Below are positions 25,129 to 33,746 of a stretch of DNA of 64,000 nt, piece after piece. This stretch comes from Psychrobacillus sp044762855. Its GTDB lineage: Bacteria; Bacillota; Bacilli; Bacillales_A; Planococcaceae. The stretch spans positions 124,001 to 188,000 of the forward strand of contig NZ_JBIWFB010000004.1 of NCBI RefSeq assembly GCF_044762855.1. The letters are read 5' to 3'. A program made the position numbers and the translations under genes. The notes under the pieces were generated by a model that saw only the letters and a list, made by a program, of their open reading frames with translations, was not told the origin of the DNA and made no database searches. How positions within the stretch are numbered: position 1 is the first letter of the stretch; each line of letters begins with the position of its first letter.

Positions 25129-25941
25129 TCATAAACTGCGCTGTGCTAAAATTGCTTCGATTAATTGCTGCTTTGATAAAATGCCTGGAGAGAAATCAAG
25201 TAATTTTGCCATTTGGGCAACAGCGGGAGGTTTTAACATACTTTTTTCTAAAACTTCCGTATTATAAAAGACTTTTTGTGCATTGTCATCGGCTACTAAT
25301 TGTCGGTTTGCCATTACAATAATGCGTGTAAAATAGTCTGTTACAAACTCCATATCGTGCGTAATTGTAATAACAGATTTCTGCTTTTCATCTAACGCTT
25401 GAAGTAGATTCCCTAAAACTTGTAAACCAATTTTATCTTGTCCAGCAGTAGGTTCATCCAAAATGATAATATCTGAATCCATAGCTAATACCGATGCTAT
25501 TGTTACAAACTTTCTAACAGAGTAGGGTAAGTTATAAGGATTTTCTTCTGCGAACTCAGAGATTCCACATAATTTCATCGCCCAATCAGTAAGTTCATTT
25601 ACTCGTTCAGGTTCAAATCCCATGTTTTTAGGACCAAAACGAACTTCAGATTCTACATCATTATGGAATATTTGATCATCCGGATTTTGGAAAACATAGC
25701 CTACTTTTCTCGAAACTTGTGCTGTTGTGTGATTTTTTGTATCCCAATCTCCTACTAGAACAGAGCCTTCTGTAGGTTTTAATAATCCATTCATTAACTT
25801 GACTGCTGTCGTTTTTCCTGCCCCATTTTGTCCTACAATGGCTACACGTTCTCCAGATGTGACAGAGAGTGTAAGGTTTTCTAGCGCCTTTGTTCCATCT
25901 GGATATGAAAAGCTCACATTAGTTAGATGAAGTTCAGTCAT
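25129..25941 (-). CDS. ECF transporter ATPase with divergent signature motif
   Basis: The 270-residue ATPase has Walker A GQNGAGKTT, the Q-loop YVFQNPDDQIF and Walker B DIIILDEPTAGQD. The signature is NLPYSVRKF instead of LSGGQ. It should form a heterodimer with the next ATPase, which keeps a normal LSGGQ, leaving one of the two ATP sites degenerate. It overlaps the partner gene by 8 bases. It powers uptake through EcfT and the S-component encoded at 27607-28209. Confidence 0.85.
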   Translation of the reverse strand: MTELHLTNVSFSYPDGTKALENLTLSVTSGERVAIVGQNGAGKTTAVKLMNGLLKPTEGSVLVGDWDTKNHTTAQVSRKVGYVFQNPDDQIFHNDVESEVRFGPKNMGFEPERVNELTDWAMKLCGISEFAEENPYNLPYSVRKFVTIASVLAMDSDIIILDEPTAGQDKIGLQVLGNLLQALDEKQKSVITITHDMEFVTDYFTRIIVMANRQLVADDNAQKVFYNTEVLEKSMLKPPAVAQMAKLLDFSPGILSKQQLIEAILAQRSL

Positions 25942-26794
25942 GTGCAGCTACCTCCGTTCTATTTAAAGCATCGGCTAGTTCTTCATCACGAATCGGTAGG
26001 AAAGAAAGGGGGATACCTGATTTCTGTAATTGAAGAGCAATTTCTGTAACATGTGGATATTGAATTTGATATTTTTCAAACTCAGGATCTGCAAATACTT
26101 CACGAACAGGACCTTGCATTACAAGTTCTCCTTTGTGCATGACAAGCAGATCATCCGCATATTCTGCGATCAGATCCATCTTATGTTCTACTAAAACAAT
26201 TGTCTTTCCACGCTCTTTCATCAGCCGTATAATTTCAAATATTTGTTGTGTACCAATAGGATCGAGTTGAGAAGTTGGTTCATCTATTACTAAAATTTCT
26301 GGATCCATTACAATAATAGACGCAAGGGCTACTCTTTGCCTTTGTCCACCTGAAAGTTCAAATGGATTTTTGTCTCGTAAATATTCGATTTTGACAAGTT
26401 TTAGTACTTCTTCTACTCGAGTTTTAATTTCTTCGACCGGAATACCTAGGTTTTCTAAACCGTAGGCTACTTCTTCAAATACATTGTCTTTTACTCCCGA
26501 TACTTGAATGAATGGATTTTGAAATACATATCCTACTTTTTCTCCAAGTTGCCCTAACTGGTAATCTGTTATTTTTGTATGATCGATTATTACTTCTCCG
26601 TCCAAATCTCCTTTATAAAAATGGGGGACAAAGCCTCGTATTGTATTACATAATGTTGTTTTTCCAGAGCCATTATTGCCGATAATTGCAGTGAATTTTC
26701 CTTTTTCAATTGAAAATGAAATACTTTTTAACACGGAGTCATCGCTGACTGGATAGCGGTAAAATACATTTTTTAAATCAATCATAGCTGTCAT
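25934..26794 (-). CDS. ECF transporter ATPase with canonical signature
   Basis: It encodes 286 residues from the ATG at 26794, chosen because GGAGG lies 8 bases upstream; a start 15 bases earlier overlaps that site. Walker A is GNNGSGKTT, the signature LSGGQRQRVALASI and Walker B ILVIDEPTSQLD. Its ATGA overlap with the ecfT stop codon shows coupling. With the adjacent divergent ATPase it forms the motor of an ECF importer. Confidence 0.87.
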   Translation of the reverse strand: MTAMIDLKNVFYRYPVSDDSVLKSISFSIEKGKFTAIIGNNGSGKTTLCNTIRGFVPHFYKGDLDGEVIIDHTKITDYQLGQLGEKVGYVFQNPFIQVSGVKDNVFEEVAYGLENLGIPVEEIKTRVEEVLKLVKIEYLRDKNPFELSGGQRQRVALASIIVMDPEILVIDEPTSQLDPIGTQQIFEIIRLMKERGKTIVLVEHKMDLIAEYADDLLVMHKGELVMQGPVREVFADPEFEKYQIQYPHVTEIALQLQKSGIPLSFLPIRDEELADALNRTEVAAHD

Positions 26795-27534
26795 AAGAAA
26801 AACCTCCATACAATTAGACCAATAACAACCAATGCAAAGACAACTGGAAGAGCTCGGTCCATGTTACTTTTCGATAGTTGGTGTAAGCTTGTTTTTTTAA
26901 CGGGAGCAGAAAATGCCCTAGATTCCAATGTAATTGCTCTCTCTTCTGTTCCTGCGATAGAAGATAAGATAAGCGGAGTTAGCGTTGGTATAAACGCTTT
27001 AGCACGTACAAATATGGAACCTTCCGTTTCGACACCACGTGTTTTTTGCGCTTCCATAATGGTATTTGCCTGGCGACGCATTTCTGGAATGATTTGAAGG
27101 GTTGATAATACGACATATGCTCCCATTGGTGGCAATCCTATATCTTCTAATGATTTCACGAAATCACGTACTTCTGTCATGCGGAAAAATAGAATAAAAG
27201 CAGATCCAATTGCAAGAATCCGGGATGTGAGTAATAGACCATATTTTATTCCTTCTTGTTTTATTTCAAAGATGCCCCATTCCCAAAGCACATTTTCCCC
27301 AGGATAGAAAAACATTTGCATAATGAAGATGAAGATTAAAACAGTAACCAAAGCTTTAATAACGATATTGAGGAACTCTTTTGCAACACCGGCAAGCATT
27401 GCTATTAGTATTAAAATAGGGAAGATGGCAAAAGAAAATATATATCCAGGCGATATGAGCACTACCGCAAAGATAAAGAGAGTGAAATAGAACTTTGTCA
27501 TAGGATGAAGTTGAAGTAATATATTTTGTTTCAA
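26791..27534 (-). CDS. ecfT: ECF transporter transmembrane subunit EcfT
   Basis: The 247-residue protein has five to six predicted membrane helices. The coupling region carries EAQKTRGVETEGSIFVRAK and ITLESRAFSAP, which contain the two short Ala-Arg-Gly-type motifs that EcfT proteins use to contact the ATPases. TTG start with AAGGGG 10 bases upstream. A hairpin separates it from the S-component gene. It transmits ATP-driven movement to the S-component. Confidence 0.84.
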   Translation of the reverse strand: MKQNILLQLHPMTKFYFTLFIFAVVLISPGYIFSFAIFPILILIAMLAGVAKEFLNIVIKALVTVLIFIFIMQMFFYPGENVLWEWGIFEIKQEGIKYGLLLTSRILAIGSAFILFFRMTEVRDFVKSLEDIGLPPMGAYVVLSTLQIIPEMRRQANTIMEAQKTRGVETEGSIFVRAKAFIPTLTPLILSSIAGTEERAITLESRAFSAPVKKTSLHQLSKSNMDRALPVVFALVVIGLIVWRFFL

Positions 27535-27563
27535 GTTACATACGCCCCTTATAAAAATAATTT

Positions 27564-27597
27564 CTTCCCGTTCAAGAAATGAATAGTTAAACGGGAA
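27564..27597 (-). other. Hairpin between the S-component and EcfT genes
   Basis: CTTCCCGTT pairs perfectly with AACGGGAAG; on the minus strand AAATTATTTTTAT follows. It may be a partial terminator that lowers expression of the T/ATPase genes relative to hydrolase and S-component. Confidence 0.5.
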
Positions 27598-27606
27598 GAA
27601 TAAGAA

Positions 27607-28209
27607 TTATTTTCTGTTATTTCGTTTCATGTACAAGTCCCCATAATTCATCTTGGATAAATAACGATCTGACATGGCTTTTACGATAAAGTAAACGATT
27701 AAAACAGAAACAACTTTGTCTGCAACCTCTGTGATAAAGCTAGAAGAGAAGACTGCGGACCATAATTCCTGTCCTGAAGCTAAGAAAGCTGCAGTAATAA
27801 GGGATGAAGTATTTCCTGTTACTCCACCAAAGACAAACACCGTGATAGGTGCTGAAACAATAACTGCTATAAAAGTAATAATGACTCCAGAAATAATTGT
27901 TTTTGGTACACTTTTGAAAAAACCGTATTTAGAAAGGTAACCTGCGCCAACCCCAATTGCTATAGAAGTTAATGCGTAAGGAAAATAAACAGGATTAAAA
28001 ATACCGTTAATTAAATTTGTAATAAGTCCTGTAAGTAGGGCAACCCAAGGGCCTGCAATAACCCCAACTATAATTGTGCCAATCGTATCTAAGAATATTG
28101 GTAAGCGAAGTACATTGGCTAACTGAAATCCTACTAGGTTCACTGCTACTGCAATCGGAATTAACAGCATTGCCATCATATTAAAATCATCTTTAAAGCT
28201 ACGTTTCAT
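27607..28209 (-). CDS. ECF transporter S-component, predicted nucleoside-specific
   Basis: It encodes 200 residues with six predicted helices. FLDTIGTIIVGVIAGPWVALLTGLITNLING and PYALTSIAIGVGAGYLS are typical of an S-component superfamily without assigned ligand. It lies between the nucleoside hydrolase and EcfT genes with its own dedicated ATPases. The surrounding hydrolase and ribokinase suggest it binds a nucleoside. It is unlike vitamin-specific S-components I would recognise. Specificity is inferred from context. Confidence 0.75.
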   Translation of the reverse strand: MKRSFKDDFNMMAMLLIPIAVAVNLVGFQLANVLRLPIFLDTIGTIIVGVIAGPWVALLTGLITNLINGIFNPVYFPYALTSIAIGVGAGYLSKYGFFKSVPKTIISGVIITFIAVIVSAPITVFVFGGVTGNTSSLITAAFLASGQELWSAVFSSSFITEVADKVVSVLIVYFIVKAMSDRYLSKMNYGDLYMKRNNRK

Positions 28210-28232
28210 GAATTTTTCCCCCTTTGCTTTTT

Positions 28233-29189
28233 TTAACCGATTTGTCGGCTCATTGTTTGAACGGCACTCAGAAATTGTTCAACAAACTTCTCTCTGTGAA
28301 CCGTATGTAATACTTTCACATTATGCGGAAGCCCAGTTCGTTGTGCATAGTCTACGACAGTTGTTCCAGCTGTCAACTTGCCTTCCAGTTCAACTGCTAC
28401 ATAACAGTCATCCCCTTCAAATAATTCAGGTGTCAAGACGTAAGATACTGCACATAGATCATGTAAACGTATATGATCTTCAAAGCCCTCCTCATGAAAG
28501 GCAGTCTGTTTAGCTGCGTGTACATAAAAACGAAGCATCTGAACAACTTTTTGTGCAAAATCAGAGCCAATTGCTTCGATTCGATTGAGTTCTTCTTTTG
28601 TAACGTATGCTTTATGGGTTACGTCTAATCCACTCATAATAATTGGAATGCCTGAACGGAAGACAATGTCTGCAGCGTGTGGATCGACGTACACATTAAA
28701 TTCTGTAGTAGGGGTCATATTTCCACCTACTGCGGCTCCACCCATATAAGAGATATATTTAATTTTTGATTTTACTTCTGGATGTGCTAGGAGTAGGGCA
28801 CCGACATTTGTCAAAGGTCCTGTCGCAATGAGAACGATTTGTTCATCACTAGATAAAAGTGTTTCTTTCATTGCTTCTATAGCTGTTCTATTACTTAATT
28901 GGATAGTTGGTTCTGGAAAATGGACATCCCCAAGTCCATTGTCTCCATGTACTTCATCGGCGATTTCAAGCTGACGGAAAAAAGGATTATCTAAACCTCT
29001 AGCAATCTCGATATCTTTTTTCATATAACTAGTAAAAGCAAGTGCGTTGTAAATTGTTTTTGCTTGTGTTTGGTTTCCTGGTTCTGTTGTGATGAGTTTG
29101 ATGTCTAGTTCGGGATGAGCAAAAGCGAGTGTTAGCGCCATTACGTCATCTATTCCTGGATCACAATCGATAATTACTGGTATTGTCAT
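28233..29189 (-). CDS. Nucleoside hydrolase (IUNH family, copy 2)
   Basis: The 318-residue enzyme has the IIDCDPGIDDVMAL calcium site and LHDLCAVSYVL with the catalytic histidine. It cleaves imported nucleosides to base and ribose. ATG 29189 is preferred, with GAGGTGG 6 bases upstream; the ATG at 29204 lies inside the LacI stop region. It is the first enzyme gene after the regulator and a close paralogue of 14109-15056. Confidence 0.89.
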   Translation of the reverse strand: MTIPVIIDCDPGIDDVMALTLAFAHPELDIKLITTEPGNQTQAKTIYNALAFTSYMKKDIEIARGLDNPFFRQLEIADEVHGDNGLGDVHFPEPTIQLSNRTAIEAMKETLLSSDEQIVLIATGPLTNVGALLLAHPEVKSKIKYISYMGGAAVGGNMTPTTEFNVYVDPHAADIVFRSGIPIIMSGLDVTHKAYVTKEELNRIEAIGSDFAQKVVQMLRFYVHAAKQTAFHEEGFEDHIRLHDLCAVSYVLTPELFEGDDCYVAVELEGKLTAGTTVVDYAQRTGLPHNVKVLHTVHREKFVEQFLSAVQTMSRQIG

Positions 29190-29203
29190 TTGTTTCCACC
29201 TCA

Positions 29204-30205
29204 TTATAATTTTTTTGTACTTTCTCTGATTATTAAAGTAGGTTCAAATATTACACTTTCTGAAGTCTTATTTTCTATTTTGTTAATAAGTAGTTCTGTT
29301 GCTTTTCTCCCCATTTCGTATGTATCTTGTCGAACAGTAGTTAATTTGGGGATTAATGCGGTTACTAATGGAATATCATCAAAACCAACGATGGATAGTT
29401 GATCAGGTATTTGAATTCCTAATTCATGTGCAGCTTGGTAAATACCACAGGCCATTAAGTCGTTACTGGCAAATATAGCGGTTACCATATTATCCTGTAG
29501 AAACTTTTTAGCTACTCGATAAGCGGTATCCATTTGAAAGTCACCAACCAAGATGGAGGAGGTAGGAAGTTCTACAGTAGCTTCCTTTAGTGCTCGTTGA
29601 AACCCAGAAAGTCTTTGTTTGGAATTTTGAATTTCACTTGGTCCCGTCATACAGGCAATTTGAAAGTGACCTAAATCTGTCAGGTGTTTCCCTGCTAGAT
29701 AACCACCTTTTTCATTGTCTAAAAAGACACCTGAATAGTCGGTTCCATCTTCTCCACGGTCAAATAGTACATAAGGAATTTTGCCGTTTTGTAACTGATT
29801 TTTACTAGTCTTTGATAAACGATCCTTACTAGAAAGTAATATGCCATCTACTTGTTGCTCTTTTAACAAACGTATATAATTTTCTTCTTTCCCGGATTGA
29901 TCGTCTGAATTACAAATAATGAGACTATATTGCCTATTGTTTGCTTCATCTTCTACACCCCTACAAAGTTCAGGAAAGTAGGGATTAGTAATATTTGGGA
30001 CTATTAATCCGAGCATATTGGAGCGTTTTGTTACTAAACCGCGAGCTAACTTATTTGGTTGGTAATTTAGCTCTTCCATTACTCTCAGGACTTTCTCCCG
30101 CGTTTTTTGGGTCATTCCATCTTCCTTATTGTTTAATACTCGTGAAACTGTTGTGATCGAAACACCTGCCTCCCTAGCTATATCCTTGATTGTTAACTTT
30201 TCCAT
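29204..30205 (-). CDS. LacI-family repressor of the nucleoside operon
   Basis: It encodes 333 residues. The N-terminal helix-turn-helix TIKDIAREAGVSITTVSRVLNN and hinge YQPNKLARGLVTKRSN are followed by a ribose-binding-protein-like ligand domain (GLIVPNITNPYFPEL, FASNDLMACGIYQ, VGFDDIPL). It resembles RbsR, so ribose or a nucleoside could be the inducer. AGGTGA precedes the ATG. It is the promoter-proximal gene of the ECF operon and probably autoregulates through the operators at 30233-30292. Confidence 0.88.
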   Translation of the reverse strand: MEKLTIKDIAREAGVSITTVSRVLNNKEDGMTQKTREKVLRVMEELNYQPNKLARGLVTKRSNMLGLIVPNITNPYFPELCRGVEDEANNRQYSLIICNSDDQSGKEENYIRLLKEQQVDGILLSSKDRLSKTSKNQLQNGKIPYVLFDRGEDGTDYSGVFLDNEKGGYLAGKHLTDLGHFQIACMTGPSEIQNSKQRLSGFQRALKEATVELPTSSILVGDFQMDTAYRVAKKFLQDNMVTAIFASNDLMACGIYQAAHELGIQIPDQLSIVGFDDIPLVTALIPKLTTVRQDTYEMGRKATELLINKIENKTSESVIFEPTLIIRESTKKL

Positions 30206-30232
30206 CTATAATCACCTGTTCCTACTTGTTAG

Positions 30233-30258
30233 GAAAACGTTTTACGAAAACGTTTTCT
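30233..30258. promoter_or_regulatory. Tandem LacI-type operators
   Basis: Two palindromes with core AAAACGTTTT are centred at 30238/30239 and 30251/30252, 13 bases apart, just downstream of the predicted +1. LacI-family proteins bind such CG-centred sites. Confidence 0.65.
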
Positions 30259-30271
30259 CTAATTGTTATTC

Positions 30272-30300
30272 AGAATATTGCAAACGGTTTCTTTTGTCAA
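30272..30300 (-). promoter_or_regulatory. Promoter of the LacI-ECF nucleoside operon with cre-like box in the spacer
   Basis: On the minus strand, perfect TTGACA (30295-30300), a 17-base spacer and TATTCT (30272-30277). TGCAAACGGTTTCT at 30279-30292 overlaps spacer and -10 and matches the CcpA cre consensus at all but the last base. Confidence 0.75.
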
Positions 30301-30398
30301 TATGTTTTTTGGAATATTGTGAATTAAAAGGGGGAGAAATGAGCCAGTAAATCATAGCCCGTACTAAAACGAGCAGTCATTTGCAGCATATACAGAAA

Positions 30399-30443
30399 TA
30401 AAACCGGACGAAGATCAGGAAATCTTCATCCGGTTTTATTTTT
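30399..30443. terminator. Terminator after the UroD-family gene
   Basis: AAAACCGGACGAAGAT pairs with ATCTTCATCCGGTTTT; T-rich sequence follows on both strands. It separates this operon from the LacI operon promoter. Confidence 0.8.
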
Positions 30444-30487
30444 GCTAGAGGACATTATAAAATTTATAGTGGCTTGGGATTAAGCTT

Positions 30488-31498
30488 TTAGTCATGTATA
30501 CTATTTCGAAATGCATACAGCGCTTCCTCTGTTGCATTATTAGGAATGGAGCAGTTAGGCGCTAAAATAAATGGTGTGTTTTGCATTAAGATTAATGCGC
30601 TTTTTGCTTGCTCTTTTATTTCTTCTACATTATTTTCTGCAAATAATTGTTGATTTAATCCACAAACTTTAACTTTGTTAAATGGCGTGGATAAATCAGG
30701 ATTCCCTTGGGCATTGGTATCCCAACTTAACCCCTGAATTGGATATTGGAGAAATCTATTTGGTTGTGAGTGCGCTCCGCAAGTATGGAGAATTGTTTTC
30801 TTTGTTTCATGTGCTTCCAAAACAATTAGGTCATATTGTTGTGAAAGTTCGTGAAAGGAAAAGTCATCTAATATAGCTGGATGGGCAGTTCCCATTGTAG
30901 AATAGAAAATTCCATCAACACCCGCTCGTCCGAGTGCCATAACATAGTCTGCAAGGGACAAGGAAATTGCTCGTAATGCATGATGTAGACCTTTTCCGTT
31001 TAATAACTCTTTTACCGGAAGCGGATTTGTACTTCCATATAAGGAACCATTGGCAAAAGGCAGGTGCCCAGCCAAAAAGAATAGGACGGAAAGGGGAGAG
31101 AAAACGGTCTGCACGATTGGGCGCTCCGGCTCGAGCTCTTTTATTCGACGAATTGCCTCTACCTGTTCAGCTAATGGACTAGCAGAACTATTCCGCTCAT
31201 CAATTTTCCACAGATCTTCTATGGACTGAATGGTTGGTTTTATCATCTTTGGTACAATTGCTTGGTAATCATTATAATCATATTCGTTTTCCCAAACTTC
31301 ACTATAATAAGTTGCTCGAGGAGTGAATTTGACGATGTCCCAATCGAATTTATTCGTAAAATCGACTTGTGCTTTAGCCGACAATAAAGGTTGGTTTTCC
31401 ACTTCGATGAAATGCCGCCAACCAATAACGATTGGTCGATCGGCTCGTTCCCCTGAAAGAATTGCATTAAATCGGTCTTTTTTAGTCCAGTGTCCCAT
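30488..31498 (-). CDS. Uroporphyrinogen decarboxylase (UroD)-family protein
   Basis: The 336-residue TIM-barrel protein starts at ATG 31498, set by AGGAGG 6 bases upstream. The family is recognised from KKDRFNAILSGERADRPIVIGW at the N-terminus, a mid-protein GVDGIFYSTMGTAH and the C-terminal HTCGAHS followed by GLSWDTNAQGNPDL. HTCGAH resembles the zinc-binding motif of UroD-like methyltransferases rather than true HemE. Placed last after an ABC transporter and a flavoenzyme gene, it is more likely to handle a methylated or sulfur compound than heme. The substrate is unknown. Confidence 0.75.
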   Translation of the reverse strand: MGHWTKKDRFNAILSGERADRPIVIGWRHFIEVENQPLLSAKAQVDFTNKFDWDIVKFTPRATYYSEVWENEYDYNDYQAIVPKMIKPTIQSIEDLWKIDERNSSASPLAEQVEAIRRIKELEPERPIVQTVFSPLSVLFFLAGHLPFANGSLYGSTNPLPVKELLNGKGLHHALRAISLSLADYVMALGRAGVDGIFYSTMGTAHPAILDDFSFHELSQQYDLIVLEAHETKKTILHTCGAHSQPNRFLQYPIQGLSWDTNAQGNPDLSTPFNKVKVCGLNQQLFAENNVEEIKEQAKSALILMQNTPFILAPNCSIPNNATEEALYAFRNSIHD

Positions 31499-31508
31499 GC
31501 AATGCCTC

Positions 31509-32270
31509 CTAAATATAAAACGTATAATCCTCCGGTAATACACGCTTCAAGAATTTCTTTGTTCGCTCTTCTTTAGGGCTCACAAATATTTCATGAGGAG
31601 TTCCTTCTTCTACGACAACCCCACCGTTCATGAAGATAACACGTTTTGCCACGTCTTTTGCAAAGGACATTTCGTGCGTGACGACAAGCATAGTAGTACC
31701 CTCATTTGCAATATTCTTCATTACGGTTAGTACTTCACCTACTAATTCTGGATCGAGAGCTGAGGTCGGTTCGTCGAATAAGATAATATCTGGATTCAGT
31801 GCTACTGCACGAGCGATTCCAACACGTTGTTGTTGTCCACCGGATAGCTGACTAGGGTAAGAATCATATTTATCGGATAATCCTACTTTATCTAGTGCTT
31901 TTTTTCCAATTTCATTTGCTTCTGCTTTTGGTACTTTACGCCCGATAATCAAGCCTTCTGTTACATTTTCTAGAGCCGTTTTATTGTTGAACAAGTTATA
32001 ACTTTGAAATACGAAAGCCGTTTTTTGACGGATAGCATGAATGTCTTTTTTGGAAGCATTATGTAAATCTACTTTTAGTTCGCCAAAAGTTGCTTTTCCG
32101 CTATCCGCTTTTTCTAAAAAATTTATACAGCGTAGTAAAGTAGTTTTACCGGAACCACTTGGACCAAGAATGACTACTACATCGCCTTTATCTATTGTTA
32201 AGTCGACGCCTTTTAATATTTCATTTTTCCCAAACGACTTATGAATATCTTTAATTTCTAACATGGTCAA
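31509..32270 (-). CDS. Polar amino acid-type ABC transporter ATPase
   Basis: It encodes 253 residues with Walker A GPSGSGKTT, LSGGQQQRVGIARAV, Walker B IILFDEPTSALDP and VVTHEMSF. It belongs to the GlnQ/TcyN group that drives amino acid and cystine importers. It lies 9 bases after the second permease gene and is followed by the UroD-family gene. Cystine or another sulfur amino acid is a reasonable substrate guess from the operon, not proven. Confidence 0.85.
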   Translation of the reverse strand: MTMLEIKDIHKSFGKNEILKGVDLTIDKGDVVVILGPSGSGKTTLLRCINFLEKADSGKATFGELKVDLHNASKKDIHAIRQKTAFVFQSYNLFNNKTALENVTEGLIIGRKVPKAEANEIGKKALDKVGLSDKYDSYPSQLSGGQQQRVGIARAVALNPDIILFDEPTSALDPELVGEVLTVMKNIANEGTTMLVVTHEMSFAKDVAKRVIFMNGGVVVEEGTPHEIFVSPKEERTKKFLKRVLPEDYTFYI

Positions 32271-32279
32271 ACCTCCTCA

Positions 32280-32993
32280 TTAGCTACTTGCATATTGGTA
32301 TTTTCGTAGTCGCTTTTCATACAATTTAAATCCATACTCTACTAAGCTGCACAAGATAATATAAACAAGGAAGATATCAAGATACGCTTCCACGTAGTTA
32401 TAACCGACATTTGCTGCAACTTTCGCTTTTAAGGTAATTTCTTGTAATGACATGGCGTAGCCTAGAGACGTTGCTTTTATCAAGTTCACCGTTGCTGTAC
32501 AAATATTAGGTAATGCTACTACTAATGCTTGCGGAATTATAATGCGTCGATAAGCTTGAAAATTAGTTAAACCCACAGATTGCGCTGCTTCTAATTGACC
32601 TTTATTTACTGTACTTAGCGCAGATCGAAATACTTCGATTAAAATGGCTGTAGTACTAAAAGAAAAGACGATAAAGGCATACCAGATTGGATTAATCTCG
32701 TATATTTTGAAATTCCAATTATATTTTTCGGTCATAGCAGTTAAGATTAACGGAACACTTGCATAAACGATGAAAATTTGGATAATGATCGGTGTACCTC
32801 TGACAAAAGAAACATACACTTGTGAAAATCTATTTAATATTGGTATTTGGTTGATCCTCGTTAGTGCCAATAAGAATCCTAACGGCAATGCGACAAGCAA
32901 AGCTACAGCAGTGACGAAAAGAGTGATTGGTACACCGGATAATGCAACAAAAAATGTATCCACTAAAAATTGGAAATTTAAACCTTCCGACAT
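32280..32993 (-). CDS. Amino acid ABC transporter permease (second)
   Basis: The 237-residue HisM-family permease has five predicted membrane segments and the EAA loop AAQSVGLTNFQAYRRIIIPQALVVALPN. It forms the membrane channel with the permease encoded 12 bases upstream. The long loop SVPLILTAMTEKYNWNFKIYEINP near the middle is typical of the TcyL/TcyM cystine permease group. Confidence 0.83.
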   Translation of the reverse strand: MSEGLNFQFLVDTFFVALSGVPITLFVTAVALLVALPLGFLLALTRINQIPILNRFSQVYVSFVRGTPIIIQIFIVYASVPLILTAMTEKYNWNFKIYEINPIWYAFIVFSFSTTAILIEVFRSALSTVNKGQLEAAQSVGLTNFQAYRRIIIPQALVVALPNICTATVNLIKATSLGYAMSLQEITLKAKVAANVGYNYVEAYLDIFLVYIILCSLVEYGFKLYEKRLRKYQYASS

Positions 32994-33005
32994 TCTTTAC
33001 ACTCC

Positions 33006-33713
33006 TCAAGACGTTTTAATCGTTTGCTTACCTTTACTGAACATTTTTTCTAGCATTTTAAAAGCTTTCTCAATCAGGATAGACAAGATCCAATAAATGA
33101 TCGCTAATGCAATAAATATTTCTAGGGCATGTGTATTATAATTTGTTGCAATAATTAAATTTGCTTTCCCGACGACATCGATTAATCCAATGGTGTATGC
33201 TAATGAGCCTTCTTGGAGTAATGCAATCATGCCATTTCCAAAGTTAGGAAGTGCTACAACAAGGGCTTGTGGGAAAATAATACGTCGATATGCTTGAAAA
33301 GGGCTTAAGCCAACACTAACTGCGGCTTCATATTGACCTTTTTCAATGGATTCATAAGCGGAGCGAATAACTTCCGACATGATGGCAGCAAATTGCAAAG
33401 TAAAGGTGATGATGACGAATATGGCTGTATCGATATCATGTAAATAAAGACCAACATTATCGGCAAGTGCAGGAACACCATAATAGACCAAAAATAATAA
33501 GACGATGGAAGGCGTACATCTTAAAATCGTCGTATAGAAGTTTGCAAGCTTCTTTGCTAGTTGATTTTTTCCAAGTTTCATTGCAGCTAGTATTAATCCA
33601 AAAAATGTACCGAAAACAATGGAAAGCCCCGCAACGAAGAAGGTTACTTTTAAAAATGGGAGCAATGCCGGAAGTGAACTCCAGATGTAGGATGCATCAA
33701 AATACTTTTCCAT
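33006..33713 (-). CDS. Amino acid ABC transporter permease (first)
   Basis: It encodes 235 residues with five predicted membrane segments and the EAA loop AAVSVGLSPFQAYRRIIFPQALVVALPNFG. AAAGGGG precedes the ATG. The gap before it holds the structured element at 33747-33938, which splits it from the binding-protein gene and could change its expression. Confidence 0.83.
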   Translation of the reverse strand: MEKYFDASYIWSSLPALLPFLKVTFFVAGLSIVFGTFFGLILAAMKLGKNQLAKKLANFYTTILRCTPSIVLLFLVYYGVPALADNVGLYLHDIDTAIFVIITFTLQFAAIMSEVIRSAYESIEKGQYEAAVSVGLSPFQAYRRIIFPQALVVALPNFGNGMIALLQEGSLAYTIGLIDVVGKANLIIATNYNTHALEIFIALAIIYWILSILIEKAFKMLEKMFSKGKQTIKTS

Positions 33714-33746
33714 ATAAAAGATTTTTCCCCTTTCTAAAATGATGAA

